Shown: positions 19,558-30,483, counted from the stretch's first letter. The stretch: DNA of 64,000 nt from Oxalobacteraceae bacterium (GCA_027485795.1 JAIXQK010000105.1:45062-109061), one strand, 5' to 3'. A program made the numbers and translations. The notes: generated by a model not told the origin, from the letters alone.

Positions 19558-20570
19558 CCATCATCAACGCCTTCGGTATCGGCGCTGGCAGAGCGATAGC
19601 TGACGAGATCGACAATGATGCAGACAAAATTCGCAGGGACAGTCGACGGCGAGTCGATGCATTGAATTTCGTCGAGCGTGAGCGATTGAACAAGCGTTTC
19701 AAGCAGTTGGTCGGTGATGCTGAAAATTCTACTGACAAAGCAAGTGCCGCGCGTTCAGCATATGCGGCGTCAGCTACGTCGCAAGCGCTCAAAAATAGTG
19801 CGCCACAACTCGAACCATCCCACCAAAAGCTACCCGCCGAAGAACCGGAAGTGGCCGAAAACTTTAGGGTAATGCAAGATGCTGAACAGACGCTGGCAAC
19901 GCGCCGCCCTGAGGCTGCCCTGCCGCCAAAGTTGTTATCTGATTTGGCAGGCGCTCACCAAGCTAGCGCTGACCAAGACAAGATCATGCGCACACGAGAC
20001 GCGGTACAGGGGCATCTGCTGGATAGTCTGATTACTGATACACAAAGATCAACGGGCAGATTGACACGGGAGCGCGTGCAGTCGGCGCTGGATCGCCTGT
20101 CCCAGACCTTACGTGCGCGTACGCCCACAGAAATTAGCGATGATGAGCAGGATGGAGTGCTCGGCTATCTGGATTTTTTAGAGGGATTTTTTGAGGGGAG
20201 TAGCAATACTACCAAGCCCCCTGAACAAATTGCGGGGCTGATGGCAGATATCAGAATGCAGTTGAATTGTGTGGCTGACCCCGCGCGTGCGATGAGCATA
20301 CAGAACACTCTGATCACCAGCCAAGCGGAGGATGCCATCCCATTCAAAGGTAGGGTGACAGAGCACCGTGGGGACAGAATCAAGTCCAAAACGGCGCACG
20401 CCGCGGACGAGGAGGGTTCAGTCAACGATATCGAGTCGCAAGCAGAAACGGCCGCCGCGGCTGTAAACCGAAGCGCGAGTGCGCCACCAAGCAGCCAGTC
20501 GTCACTGGGTAAAGATGCTCAGCGGCGGCGTGAAGAGACTATCGTATCCGTGACCTTGCGGTCAGTGTGA
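19554..20570 (+). CDS. Orphan hydrophilic protein, last gene of the T3SS transcript (unknown function)
   Basis: 338 aa, overlaps the stop of the upstream gene (ATGA). Ala/Gln/Ser-rich, low-complexity C-terminus, no TM. Confidence 0.5.
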   Translation: MTIINAFGIGAGRAIADEIDNDADKIRRDSRRRVDALNFVERERLNKRFKQLVGDAENSTDKASAARSAYAASATSQALKNSAPQLEPSHQKLPAEEPEVAENFRVMQDAEQTLATRRPEAALPPKLLSDLAGAHQASADQDKIMRTRDAVQGHLLDSLITDTQRSTGRLTRERVQSALDRLSQTLRARTPTEISDDEQDGVLGYLDFLEGFFEGSSNTTKPPEQIAGLMADIRMQLNCVADPARAMSIQNTLITSQAEDAIPFKGRVTEHRGDRIKSKTAHAADEEGSVNDIESQAETAAAAVNRSASAPPSSQSSLGKDAQRRREETIVSVTLRSV

Positions 20571-20588
20571 TCGGCACCGACGCAAAAA

Positions 20589-21323
20589 TCAGAATTGCAG
20601 CTTGACGCCCGCCTGCTCGAACTGTGCCCGAAGTACCGCGCGTGCTCTCGAGACCCGGCTGCGCACAGTGCCTAGTGGAATATGCAGTATGTCGGCCGCA
20701 TCCTGGTAGGAGATTTCATCGACTGCGACTAGCCCAAGGACTTCGCTCATCTCGTTGGGTAAGTCACCAAACGCCTTCTCCGCCAGACTCAATAACTCGC
20801 GCTGACTGAGGCTATCGCTAGGGTCGAGCTCGCTAGAGGGAAGCCCGATCAGGCTTTCGTCTGTCTCAAATTTATGGACACGGTGTGGAGCGCGGCTAAG
20901 ATAATTTCTCACCATGTTCATCGCGATCCCAAACAGCCAGGTAGATAGTTTCGAATCACCGCGGAAGGTGGCAATCGTTCGAGCCGCTTCAGCAAAGGCT
21001 TGCTGCGTGATATCCGCCGCATCATCTGGATGATCGATGTACTTGATCACAAAGCGGTAGAGCCGCCGCTGATGTTGCGCGATCAATTCTCTGAACAAAG
21101 CCTCCTGATTTAGCTGAAATGGTGCCAGTTCGGGAGCGGACTCGAGGACAGAGGGTTTGGATGGCGAAGCAACCGGTTCTGGCTGAACTTCGGTGTCGAT
21201 TTCTGCGGAGTTTTCATCCAACGCAAATTCGTCCGGTTCCTCTTGGTCTTCATTGTTAAAAAGATCGAAGTAGAAAACTGACTCGGCTTGTGCGTCGATT
21301 GTCTCGGTTTGAATCTCGTTCAT
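20589..21323 (-). CDS. ECF-type RNA polymerase sigma factor with acidic N-terminal extension
   Basis: Sigma-70 region 2 (RRLYRFVIKYIDHPDDAADITQQAFAEAARTIATFRGDSKLSTWLFGIAMNMVRNYLSR) and region 4 (LGLVAVDEISYQDAADILHIPLGTVRSRVSRARAVLR). Best start ATG 21323 with GGAG upstream. Confidence 0.88.
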   Translation of the reverse strand: MNEIQTETIDAQAESVFYFDLFNNEDQEEPDEFALDENSAEIDTEVQPEPVASPSKPSVLESAPELAPFQLNQEALFRELIAQHQRRLYRFVIKYIDHPDDAADITQQAFAEAARTIATFRGDSKLSTWLFGIAMNMVRNYLSRAPHRVHKFETDESLIGLPSSELDPSDSLSQRELLSLAEKAFGDLPNEMSEVLGLVAVDEISYQDAADILHIPLGTVRSRVSRARAVLRAQFEQAGVKLQF

Positions 21324-21638
21324 TGGCAAGCTCCTTCGCGCGGGTGATCGGCCGTCAATCCCATGAGTCGGATGTCTTAGCTGATGCCTCAGGTAACCAC
21401 CCGAACGAGACATCAGAATTGGCGTATTGCCTGAGAGAAAATTTGCCAAATCGAATTTTTTGGCAGTGAATTCCTCAAAAAATGCGCAAACTACCTAATT
21501 CGTGGGATTGACAGGCGGAGCGTAGGTTGGCAGGGAAAGTGAGCAAATTGACATGCCAAAAGAACCACCCTTAATGCGAAAAAGTCATTTCTTAGGGTAG
21601 GGCGGTATCCGATTTACCTGAGGAAATAGGTGGGCTCG

Positions 21639-21644
21639 TATAAT
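21639..21644 (+). promoter_or_regulatory. Putative -10 box (TATAAT) of a thrC promoter
   Basis: TATAAT 32 nt upstream of the thrC start. Confidence 0.35.
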
Positions 21645-21675
21645 TGAAGGCTTTGATCCGTTGAAACCACGCGCA

Positions 21676-23136
21676 ATGCGTTACTTGTCGACTCGAGGCT
21701 ACCCCTCCACCCCCGGTTTTTCTGACATCCTGCTTGGCGGCCTTGCCCCGGACGGCGGTCTATATCTGCCCGAGCGTTATCCGCAAGTATCTGGGCAAGA
21801 GCTAGACGCCTGGCGCAAGCTACCCTATGCGGCACTGGCGGCGGAGGTGCTGAAAAAATTTGCTACCGACATCCCACCCGCTGATATTGAAGCGCTGGCT
21901 GCCAAGACCTACACGGCGGAGGTTTACTGCAATGGCCGTCGCGATGAGGATGCCGCCCAGATCACACCGCTTCGCCTGTTGGAGCAAAGTGCGGGTCGGT
22001 GCTTGCTGCTGCAGTCGCTGTCGAATGGTCCGACGCTCGCGTTCAAAGACATGGCGATGCAGCTACTCGGCAATCTGTTCGAGTACACACTGAAGCGTCA
22101 GGCAGTTGAGCTGAATATTTTCGGCGCTACTTCCGGTGACACCGGTAGCGCCGCCGAATACGCTATGCGTGGCAAGCAGGGTATTCGCGTGTTCATGCTG
22201 TCGCCACACTTAAAAATGAGTGCATTCCAGACGGCGCAGATGTTCAGTCTGCAAGACCCGAACATTTTCAATATTGCGGTCAATGGCGTGTTCGATGACT
22301 GTCAAGATATGGTCAAGGCAGTGTCGAATGATCTTGATTTCAAAGCCAGGCAAAAAATCGGCACGGTCAACTCGATCAATTGGGCGCGTGTCGTCGCTCA
22401 GGTCATTTACTACTTCCGTGGCTATCTGGCCGCGACGCAGAATAATCAGCAGCAGGTCTCTTTCACCGTACCATCCGGTAACTTCGGCAATATTTGCGCT
22501 GGCCATATTGCGCGCATGATGGGCCTGCCAATTCACAAGCTGATCGTTGCGACCAACGAAAACGATGTGCTGCATGAGTTTTTCCAAACCGGCAGTTATC
22601 GTGTCCGTAAATCTTCAGAAACGCTGCACACGAGTAGCCCAAGTATGGACATCAGCAAGGCCTCGAACTTCGAGCGTTTTGTCTACGACCTGCTTGGGGG
22701 TGATGCAGCGCGGGTTGCCTCGCTGTTCAAGAAAGTCGAGACCCATGGCGGTTTTGATTTATCGGGTCGTGCTGGCAGTGATGGTGATGAGTTTTCGCGT
22801 GTAGATCAATTTGGCTTTGCTTCTGGCAAATCCACTCACACAGATCGATTGAATACGATTCGCGACGCAGATGCGCGCTACCGGCTCACGATCGATACAC
22901 ATACCGCTGATGGCGTGAAGGTCGCGCGCGAGTACTGGGAGCCTGAGGTACCCATGATCGTGCTGGAGACCGCTTTGCCGGCGAAATTCAATGAGACCAT
23001 CCGTGAAGCATTGGGCCGTGATGCCGAGCGTCCGGCAGGCTTTGAGCATATTGAATCACTGCCGCAGCGTTTTGATGTCATGGCACCCGATGTCGCCGAA
23101 ATCAAGCGCTACATCGCGCAGCATACGGGTCTCTGA
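21676..23136 (+). CDS. thrC: Threonine synthase
   Basis: MRYLSTRGYPSTPGFSDILLGGLAPDGGLYLPERYP; PLP motif SNGPTLAFKDMAMQLLG. Confidence 0.97.
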   Translation: MRYLSTRGYPSTPGFSDILLGGLAPDGGLYLPERYPQVSGQELDAWRKLPYAALAAEVLKKFATDIPPADIEALAAKTYTAEVYCNGRRDEDAAQITPLRLLEQSAGRCLLLQSLSNGPTLAFKDMAMQLLGNLFEYTLKRQAVELNIFGATSGDTGSAAEYAMRGKQGIRVFMLSPHLKMSAFQTAQMFSLQDPNIFNIAVNGVFDDCQDMVKAVSNDLDFKARQKIGTVNSINWARVVAQVIYYFRGYLAATQNNQQQVSFTVPSGNFGNICAGHIARMMGLPIHKLIVATNENDVLHEFFQTGSYRVRKSSETLHTSSPSMDISKASNFERFVYDLLGGDAARVASLFKKVETHGGFDLSGRAGSDGDEFSRVDQFGFASGKSTHTDRLNTIRDADARYRLTIDTHTADGVKVAREYWEPEVPMIVLETALPAKFNETIREALGRDAERPAGFEHIESLPQRFDVMAPDVAEIKRYIAQHTGL

Positions 23137-23179
23137 TCTGAAGTTACAATCGTCGCCGAGACAAGATTAAAGCACAACA

Positions 23180-24415
23180 ATGACGACGAAACAGCCCATG
23201 TTGAGCGTGCAAGAAGCGCTTGATTTTCTATTGCAATCCGCACGCGCGGTAGATGGCATCGAACTGTTGCCAACGCTTGATGCTACCGGTCGGGTACTCG
23301 CCGCTGATCAACAATCACAGCTCGACGTGCCGCCGATGGACAACACCCAGATGGATGGCTATGCCGTGCGTGCAAGCGATTGTGAGTCTGGCGCGGCCAC
23401 GCTGCTTGTCTCGCAGCGTATACCGGCGGGTCATGTAGGTACGCTTCTGCAGCCGGGTACTGCGGCGCGTATCTTCACTGGTGCGCTGATTCCTGACGGT
23501 GCCGATGCGGTGGTCATGCAAGAGCAGTGCGCCTACGACGAGGCCTCAGGCAAGGTCACGGTTCAGCACTCGCCGCGTTCCGGTGAATGGGTACGTCGAC
23601 GTGGTGAAGACATTCGTGCGGGTAGTACGATCTTGGCGCGTGGTACCCGATTGCGTGCGCAGGAGCTAGGGCTAGCCGCATCGGTGGGCCTAGCGTCTTT
23701 GCCGGTCTATCGTCGGCTGAAGGTTGGCGTGTTCTTTACGGGCGATGAACTCACCATGCCCGGTGAATCGCTGAAGCCGGGTGCTATCTACAATTCAAAC
23801 CGCTTTATGCTGCGCGGCCTGCTCCAGCAGTTAGGTTGCGATATTGTCGATCTGGGCAACGTGCCCGATTCGCGCGAGGCGACGCGCGCAGCGTTGCGCG
23901 AAGCAGCTGCCGGAAACGATCTGATCATCACATCGGGCGGCGTCTCGGTGGGTGAAGAGGATCATGTCAAGCCTGCAGTTGAGGCGGAGGGCATGCTCAA
24001 CCTTTGGCAGATCGCCATCAAGCCCGGCAAGCCATTGGCATTTGGGGAGGTACGGCGGTCTGTGCAATCGACACCGGCTTTCTTCATTGGTCTGCCCGGT
24101 AACCCAGTCTCGAGTTTCATTACTTTCCTGATTTTCGTTCGTCCGTTTATTCATACATTACAGGGTGCACAGCCCAGCCCACTGCGGCGCTACCCGATGC
24201 GGGCCGACTTTGCATGGGACAAGCCCGACCGGCGCAATGAGTTTTTGCGCGCGCGCGTGAACGAAGCGGGGGGGCTTGCGCTGTTTCCGAATCAGGGCTC
24301 CGGCGTTCTGACCTCCACCGTCTGGGGCGATGGCATTATCGACAATCCGCCCGGACAGGTGATCAAGCCCGGTGATACCGTACACTTCATCCCGTTTTCC
24401 GAACTGCTCAACTAG
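23180..24415 (+). CDS. moeA: Molybdopterin molybdenumtransferase MoeA
   Basis: MPT-binding motifs (IPAGHVGTLLQPGTAARIFTGALIPDGADAVVMQE; TSGGVSVGEEDHVK; GLPGNPVSSFITF). Confidence 0.96.
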   Translation: MTTKQPMLSVQEALDFLLQSARAVDGIELLPTLDATGRVLAADQQSQLDVPPMDNTQMDGYAVRASDCESGAATLLVSQRIPAGHVGTLLQPGTAARIFTGALIPDGADAVVMQEQCAYDEASGKVTVQHSPRSGEWVRRRGEDIRAGSTILARGTRLRAQELGLAASVGLASLPVYRRLKVGVFFTGDELTMPGESLKPGAIYNSNRFMLRGLLQQLGCDIVDLGNVPDSREATRAALREAAAGNDLIITSGGVSVGEEDHVKPAVEAEGMLNLWQIAIKPGKPLAFGEVRRSVQSTPAFFIGLPGNPVSSFITFLIFVRPFIHTLQGAQPSPLRRYPMRADFAWDKPDRRNEFLRARVNEAGGLALFPNQGSGVLTSTVWGDGIIDNPPGQVIKPGDTVHFIPFSELLN

Positions 24416-24416
24416 C

Positions 24417-24674
24417 ATGCAGATTCAACTCAAATTTTTTGCAAGCCTGCGCGAAGCGCTAGGTACCAGTGGAGAATCAATCACGCTGCCGACCGACGTC
24501 AAAACCGCCGGCCAGGTTCGAGAGTTCCTGCGCGCGCGTGGCGGTGTCTGGGCCGAAGCGCTGGCTGACGGCAGGGCGCTCCGTATCGCCTTCAATCAAC
24601 AAATGGCAGACTCCGCGACCCCGCTGAGCGAGGGCTGTGAGCTCGCTTTTTTCCCGCCAGTGACCGGTGGCTGA
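24417..24674 (+). CDS. moaD: Molybdopterin synthase small subunit MoaD
   Basis: ThiS/MoaD fold with terminal GG (LAFFPPVTGG). Confidence 0.95.
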   Translation: MQIQLKFFASLREALGTSGESITLPTDVKTAGQVREFLRARGGVWAEALADGRALRIAFNQQMADSATPLSEGCELAFFPPVTGG

Positions 24675-24690
24675 TGACAGGCGAGACAAG

Positions 24691-25149
24691 ATGACGGTAC
24701 GCGTCCAAACCGAAGACTTCGATCTCACTACCGAGATAGCGCAGTTGCGCATGCACACGCCCAAGGTCGGCGCGGTGGTCAGTTTTATCGGTACGGTGCG
24801 TGACCTGAACGAGGGTGAACATGTCGCCGAGATGGAACTCGAGCACTACCCCGGCATGACCGAGAAAGCGCTACAAGACATCATTGATCAGGCCAAGGCG
24901 CGCTGGGATCTGTTCGAAGCGTTAGTAATCCACCGTGTTGGACCCATGAAGCCGCTCGATCAGATCGTGTTAGTGGCGGTGACCTCAGCACATCGTGGTG
25001 AGGCTTTCGATGCCTGCGAGTTCATTATCGATTACCTCAAGACCCAAGCACCCTTCTGGAAGAAAGAACAGACGCCTTCCGGCGCGCGCTGGGTTGATGC
25101 GCGTGTCTCGGATGACGAGGCGATGGCGAAATGGGATCCATCCCGCTAA
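24691..25149 (+). CDS. moaE: Molybdopterin synthase catalytic subunit MoaE
   Basis: VGAVVSFIGTVRD..., LEHYPGMTEKAL, VTSAHRGEAFDACEFIIDYLKTQAPFWKKE. Confidence 0.96.
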   Translation: MTVRVQTEDFDLTTEIAQLRMHTPKVGAVVSFIGTVRDLNEGEHVAEMELEHYPGMTEKALQDIIDQAKARWDLFEALVIHRVGPMKPLDQIVLVAVTSAHRGEAFDACEFIIDYLKTQAPFWKKEQTPSGARWVDARVSDDEAMAKWDPSR

Positions 25150-25520
25150 GTCTCGCCTCCATCGCAGTCGGCGCCACCTTGGGTGCTTGGCTGCGTTGGG
25201 GACTCTCGCTCTGGTTGAACGCGCGACTTGCCACCCTGCCGCTGGGCACGCTGGCGGCCAACTTGATCGGCGCCTACTTGATCGGGCTCGCGGTTGGCTT
25301 TTTCAACGACTGGCCGCAGCTCTCACCCGAGTGGCGCTTGCTCGCCATTACCGGGTTTCTCGGCGGGCTGACCACGTTTTCCACCTTCTCTGCTGAAGCG
25401 GTGGCATTGCTGCAGCAACGCGACTACCTGGCCGTGATGCTACATACCGGCACGCATTTACTGGGTTCGATAGCGCTTTGCATCGCCGGTTTGGCCACCT
25501 GGCGTTGGCTGAGCGCATGA
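25131..25520 (+). CDS. crcB: Fluoride ion channel CrcB
   Basis: GATLGAWLRWGLS..., GTLAANLIGAYLIGL, GFLGGLTTFSTFSAEAV. Overlaps the moaE 3' end. Confidence 0.94.
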   Translation: MGSIPLSLASIAVGATLGAWLRWGLSLWLNARLATLPLGTLAANLIGAYLIGLAVGFFNDWPQLSPEWRLLAITGFLGGLTTFSTFSAEAVALLQQRDYLAVMLHTGTHLLGSIALCIAGLATWRWLSA

Positions 25521-25600
25521 AGGGTGCAGGTATCGCCTTGAATTTCAGGCGGTGGCCCCAATAATCCATGTCATTGCCATGATTCTCCGGAGCCCTTGAC

Positions 25601-28183
25601 ATGCGTGTCGACAAGTTCACCACCAAGTTACAGGAAGCGCTGTCCGATGCCCAAAGCCTGGCCGTCGGTAATGACAACCAATACATCGATCCGGTCCACA
25701 TGCTGGCCGCACTGCTCAATCAGGACGATGGCGGCAGTCGCTCGCTCCTGCAGCGTGCAGGCGTCAATGTTGGTGGGCTCGTCAATGCGCTGAAATCTTC
25801 CCTAGAGCGACTACCCAAAGTGAGTGGTAGCGGTGGTGAGGTACAGGTTGGTCGCGAGATGGCGGCGCTGCTGAATCTCTCCGACAAAGAAGCGCAGAAG
25901 CACGGCGATCAATTTATCGCCAGCGAGATGGTGTTGCTGGCGCTGTGCGATGACAAATCGGATGCCGGTCGTGTCGCACGCGAAAATGGCTTGAACCGCA
26001 AAGCGCTGGAAGCGGCGATTCAAGCGATACGCGGCGGGCAACACGTGAATTCCCAAGAGGCAGAGGGTCAGCGCGAGGCACTCAAGAAGTACACCATGGA
26101 TCTGACCGAGCGTGCGCGACAAGGCAAGCTCGATCCCGTGATTGGTCGTGATGATGAAATCCGACGCGCCATTCAAGTGCTGCAGCGTCGTAGTAAAAAC
26201 AATCCGGTACTCATTGGTGAGCCGGGTGTGGGTAAGACTGCGATCGTCGAAGGTCTTGCACAGCGTATCGTCAATGGTGAAGTACCCGATAGTTTAAAAA
26301 ACAAGCGCGTACTCTCGCTCGATATGGCGTCCTTGCTCGCGGGTGCGAAATACCGTGGTGAGTTTGAAGAGCGTCTGAAGACGGTCTTGAAAGAATTGGC
26401 GCAGGATGAAGGGCAGACCATTCTCTTCATCGACGAAATTCATACCATGGTCGGCGCTGGTAAAGCCGAAGGTGCGATGGATGCCGGCAACATGTTGAAA
26501 CCGGCCTTGGCGCGAGGAGAGTTGCATTGCGTTGGCGCGACGACGCTGGATGAGTATCGCAAGTACATCGAGAAAGACGCAGCGCTCGAGCGCCGCTTCC
26601 AAAAAATCCTGGTCGATGAGCCTAGTGTCGAGGCGACTATTGCCATTCTGCGTGGTCTGCAGGAGAAATACGAAGTACACCATGGGGTCGACATCACCGA
26701 TCCGGCGATTGTTGCTGCCGCCGAGCTGTCCCATCGATACATTACCGACCGTTTCTTGCCTGATAAGGCCATCGATCTGATTGATGAGGCAGCATCGAAG
26801 ATAAAAATTGAAATCGACTCCAAACCCGAGGTGATGGACAAACTCGACCGTCGCCTGATTCAGCTGAAGATTGAACGTGAGGCCGTCAAGAAAGAGAAAG
26901 ACGAGGCTTCACAAAAGCGCCTGGGTTTGATTGAAGAAGAGATTACCAAGCTCGAGCGTGAGTACGCCGATCTAGAAGAGGTATGGAAAGCCGAGAAGGC
27001 AGGCGTTCAGGGTAGCCAACAGATCAAGGAAGAGATCGAGCGTCTACGACTACAAATGGAAGACGCGCGCCGCAAGGGCGACTGGCAGAAAATGTCCGAG
27101 CTTCAGTATGGTCGTATGCCCGAGCTTGAGGCCAAGTTGAAGCAAGCCGACAAGGGTGAGCAGGACACGGGCAAGCCCAAGCTGCTGCGTACCCAAGTGG
27201 GTGCCGAAGAAATTGCCGAGGTCGTCTCGCGCGCAACCGGTATTCCGGTTTCGAAGATGATGCAAGGTGAGCGCGACAAGCTGCTGCATATGGAAGACGA
27301 ATTGCACAAGCGGGTGGTCGGCCAGCACGAGGCGATCACCGCTGTCTCGGATGCCATTCGTCGCTCGCGTGCCGGCCTGTCGGATCCACACCGTCCCTAT
27401 GGCTCATTCATGTTCCTGGGGCCCACGGGTGTCGGTAAAACCGAGCTGACCAAGGCACTCGCCGCCTTTTTATTCGATACCGAAGAGGCACTGGTTCGTA
27501 TCGACATGAGCGAGTTCATGGAGAAGCACTCGGTGGCACGATTGATTGGCGCGCCGCCGGGCTATGTCGGCTATGAAGAGGGTGGCTACCTGACCGAGGC
27601 GGTGCGTCGCAAGCCGTATAGCGTGATTCTGCTCGACGAAATAGAAAAGGCGCATCCGGATGTATTCAATGTGCTGTTACAGGTGCTCGATGATGGCCGG
27701 ATGACCGATGGCCAGGGTCGCACGGTCGACTTCAAGAACACGGTGATCGTGATGACGTCGAATCTTGGCTCACACAAGATACAGTCCATGGAAGATAGTG
27801 ATCCACAACTCATTAAACTTGCGGTTATGGCCGAGGTACGCGGACACTTCCGGCCGGAGTTCATCAACCGTGTTGATGAGTTGGTCGTATTCCATGCGCT
27901 GGATGACAAACAGATCGGCGCGATCGCCAGAATACAGCTAAACACTTTGCAGCAGCGCCTGGGCAAAATGGAGATTGGTCTGACGATTAGCGACGCCGCA
28001 CTACACAAGTTAGCCGAGGCAGGTTTTGATCCGGTGTACGGGGCTCGTCCGCTCAAACGCGCTATTCAGCAGCAGGTGGAGAACCCGTTGTCGAAGGCGA
28101 TACTTCAAGGGCGCTTCGGCCCGAAAGATACTGTCGAGATCGAAGTAGCCGGCTCGGAACTCGATTTCAGAAAAGAGAGCTGA
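25601..28183 (+). CDS. clpB: ATP-dependent chaperone ClpB
   Basis: Two AAA+ modules ([27 protein letters not shown]), Clp N-domain and middle coiled coil. Confidence 0.98.
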   Translation: MRVDKFTTKLQEALSDAQSLAVGNDNQYIDPVHMLAALLNQDDGGSRSLLQRAGVNVGGLVNALKSSLERLPKVSGSGGEVQVGREMAALLNLSDKEAQKHGDQFIASEMVLLALCDDKSDAGRVARENGLNRKALEAAIQAIRGGQHVNSQEAEGQREALKKYTMDLTERARQGKLDPVIGRDDEIRRAIQVLQRRSKNNPVLIGEPGVGKTAIVEGLAQRIVNGEVPDSLKNKRVLSLDMASLLAGAKYRGEFEERLKTVLKELAQDEGQTILFIDEIHTMVGAGKAEGAMDAGNMLKPALARGELHCVGATTLDEYRKYIEKDAALERRFQKILVDEPSVEATIAILRGLQEKYEVHHGVDITDPAIVAAAELSHRYITDRFLPDKAIDLIDEAASKIKIEIDSKPEVMDKLDRRLIQLKIEREAVKKEKDEASQKRLGLIEEEITKLEREYADLEEVWKAEKAGVQGSQQIKEEIERLRLQMEDARRKGDWQKMSELQYGRMPELEAKLKQADKGEQDTGKPKLLRTQVGAEEIAEVVSRATGIPVSKMMQGERDKLLHMEDELHKRVVGQHEAITAVSDAIRRSRAGLSDPHRPYGSFMFLGPTGVGKTELTKALAAFLFDTEEALVRIDMSEFMEKHSVARLIGAPPGYVGYEEGGYLTEAVRRKPYSVILLDEIEKAHPDVFNVLLQVLDDGRMTDGQGRTVDFKNTVIVMTSNLGSHKIQSMEDSDPQLIKLAVMAEVRGHFRPEFINRVDELVVFHALDDKQIGAIARIQLNTLQQRLGKMEIGLTISDAALHKLAEAGFDPVYGARPLKRAIQQQVENPLSKAILQGRFGPKDTVEIEVAGSELDFRKES

Positions 28184-28318
28184 TGGTTTGTCAGGGTGAT
28201 TTGCCGTATGCGTTACTCGAACGGTGGCTTGCGGCAGAGGCCCCGATCCAATCTCTTGGATCTTGAATCGGCGGGTGGTTAGAATCTCCTACGCCACTAA
28301 TCCGCGAGGAGAAATCGA

Positions 28319-28813
28319 GTGAACTTTGCCACCTGCGACTTATGCGATGCCAACGAGGAGAAGCTGGCCGATGGCTCGCTCGTGATCTTGCCGCCCATAT
28401 TCCAAAAATTCGGTAAACACATCCGCTTCGCCGGGCCCGCGCGCACGCTGAAAGTGTTCGAAGACAACGTACTAGTACGTGCCACATTGGAGACGCCGGG
28501 TGAGGGTAGTGTGCTGGTGGTTGATGGTGGCGGCAGTCTTCGTTGCGCGCTGGTCGGTGGCAACCTCGGCGTGCTCGCACAAAACAATGGCTGGGCCGGC
28601 ATCATCGTCTATGGCTGCGTGCGTGATAGCGAAGAATTGAATCAGTGCAACATCGGTATTCGGGCGCTGGCAGCCCACCCTAGGCGAAGTATTCGCAAAG
28701 GTGTGGGCGAAAAAGATCTCGCGGTCGACATTGCTGGCGTGATGGTGCGCCCGGGCAATTGGGTGTATGTCGACGCGGACGGCGTTCTGATCTCTCACTT
28801 GCCGCTCAGCTAA
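28319..28813 (+). CDS. rraA: RraA-family protein (ribonuclease E activity regulator-like)
   Basis: [12 protein letters not shown]...[41 protein letters not shown]. Confidence 0.92.
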   Translation: MNFATCDLCDANEEKLADGSLVILPPIFQKFGKHIRFAGPARTLKVFEDNVLVRATLETPGEGSVLVVDGGGSLRCALVGGNLGVLAQNNGWAGIIVYGCVRDSEELNQCNIGIRALAAHPRRSIRKGVGEKDLAVDIAGVMVRPGNWVYVDADGVLISHLPLS

Positions 28814-28996
28814 CCAGACGAGCGTTCGCCATACCGCTTTCCCCGGCGCTTCCAAATAGCGACATCGGTTTTTCATAATGCGGAAAAATAACGGTGCGCG
28901 GCAACAGAGGTTTCTTTCGCGGTAAGAAACTGGATTCCGTATCGCGAAACGCACTTTACAAGCTATTGATTAATAACAAATAAAATTTAATCCTCT

Positions 28997-29010
28997 GTCT
29001 TATATAAGAC
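28997..29010. promoter_or_regulatory. Perfect 14-nt palindrome upstream of aceA, possible operator
   Basis: GTCTTATATAAGAC, self-complementary, 90 nt upstream of the aceA start. Confidence 0.5.
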
Positions 29011-29099
29011 CTTGTTGCCACGCAAAAATCGGCCTACTATCTCTCCAACGGCGAAATTGTTTTTTCTTCTAACTGACGCTAACTCTCGGAGGGAACACC

Positions 29100-30395
29100 A
29101 TGGCAACTCGTGAACAACAGGCTCAGGCACTGGCAAAGGACTGGGCAGAAAACTCGCGCTGGAAGGGCATTAAGCGCAACTACACCGCAGAGGACGTCGT
29201 ACGTCTGCGTGGCTCGGTTCAGGTCGAGCACACACTCGCCAAGCGCGGTTCCGAGAAGCTTTGGAGCCTGATGCACACTGAACCCTTCGTCAATGCGCTC
29301 GGCGCGCTGACCGGCAACCAGGCCATGCAGCAAGTGAAGGCAGGCTTGAAAGCGATTTACCTGTCGGGCTGGCAGGTCGCTGGTGACGCCAACTTGGCCG
29401 GCGAGATGTACCCCGACCAGTCGCTGTATCCCGCCAACTCGGTACCGATGGTGGTCAAGCGCATCAACAACACGCTGACCCGCGCTGACCAAATTCAATG
29501 GTCCGAGGGTAAGGACGACATCGATTTCTTCGCACCGATCGTCGCTGATGCCGAGGCTGGTTTTGGTGGTGTTCTGAATGCGTTTGAACTGATGAAGGCC
29601 ATGATCGAGGCAGGTGCATCTGGCGTTCACTTCGAAGATCAGCTGGCGTCGGTCAAGAAGTGCGGCCACATGGGCGGTAAAGTTCTGGTACCGAGCCGCG
29701 AGGCGGTTGAGAAGCTGAACGCTGCTCGCTTGGCAGCCGATATGATGGGTACACCGACCATTCTGGTGGCGCGTACCGATGCTGAAGCTGCTGATTTGCT
29801 GACTTCGGACGTCGATGATAACGACAAACCATTCTGCACGGGCGAGCGCACTGTCGAGGGCTTCTACAAGACCAAGCCAGGTATTGAGCAAGCCATCTCG
29901 CGTGGTCTGGCGTATGCGCCCTATGCAGATCTGGTGTGGTGTGAGACCGGCAAGCCGGATCTTGCATTTGCCAAGAAATTCGCAGAAGCGATTCATGCCA
30001 AGTTCCCAGGCAAGCTGCTGTCGTACAACTGCTCGCCGTCATTCAACTGGAAGAAGAATCTGGACGACGCTACGATCGCAAAATTCCAGAAAGAGTTGGG
30101 CGCAATGGGTTACAAGTTCCAGTTCATCACGCTGGCAGGTTTCCATGCACTGAACTACTCCATGTTCAACCTCGCGCACGGCTATGCACGCAACCAAATG
30201 TCCGCCTTCGTCGAGCTGCAAGAAGCAGAATTCGCCGCCGCCGACCGTGGTTTCACTGCGGTCAAGCACCAGCGTGAAGTGGGTACCGGTTACTTCGACG
30301 CAGTGACGCAGACGATTCAGCAGGGTCAGTCCTCGACGACCGCGCTGCATGGTTCGACAGAGGATGAGCAGTTCTTCGAGCGCAAAGTCGCCTAA
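29100..30395 (+). CDS. aceA: Isocitrate lyase
   Basis: Catalytic region [30 protein letters not shown] upstream. Confidence 0.98.
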   Translation: MATREQQAQALAKDWAENSRWKGIKRNYTAEDVVRLRGSVQVEHTLAKRGSEKLWSLMHTEPFVNALGALTGNQAMQQVKAGLKAIYLSGWQVAGDANLAGEMYPDQSLYPANSVPMVVKRINNTLTRADQIQWSEGKDDIDFFAPIVADAEAGFGGVLNAFELMKAMIEAGASGVHFEDQLASVKKCGHMGGKVLVPSREAVEKLNAARLAADMMGTPTILVARTDAEAADLLTSDVDDNDKPFCTGERTVEGFYKTKPGIEQAISRGLAYAPYADLVWCETGKPDLAFAKKFAEAIHAKFPGKLLSYNCSPSFNWKKNLDDATIAKFQKELGAMGYKFQFITLAGFHALNYSMFNLAHGYARNQMSAFVELQEAEFAAADRGFTAVKHQREVGTGYFDAVTQTIQQGQSSTTALHGSTEDEQFFERKVA

Positions 30396-30452
30396 GGAAC
30401 GTCGCAGATCAACAATATGGGCGCTTCCCACAAGGAAGCCGCCCTGTGTCCG

Positions 30453-30483
30453 AAGACCAGTCGCACTGACTGGTCTTTTTTTT
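30453..30483 (+). terminator. Rho-independent terminator of aceA
   Basis: AAGACCAGTC-GCACT-GACTGGTCTT followed by T-run. Confidence 0.92.

Noticed and set aside
1-21323. Complete T3SS
   Set aside because: sctD, sctF, sctI, sctV and hydrophobic translocators are not visible in the window, so completeness cannot be claimed; they may lie upstream of position 1.
25100-25200. Fluoride riboswitch upstream of crcB
   Set aside because: crcB overlaps the moaE 3' end; no leader space and no recognisable motif.
29079-29996. 305-aa minus-strand ORF
   Set aside because: Fully antisense to aceA, a clear isocitrate lyase gene.
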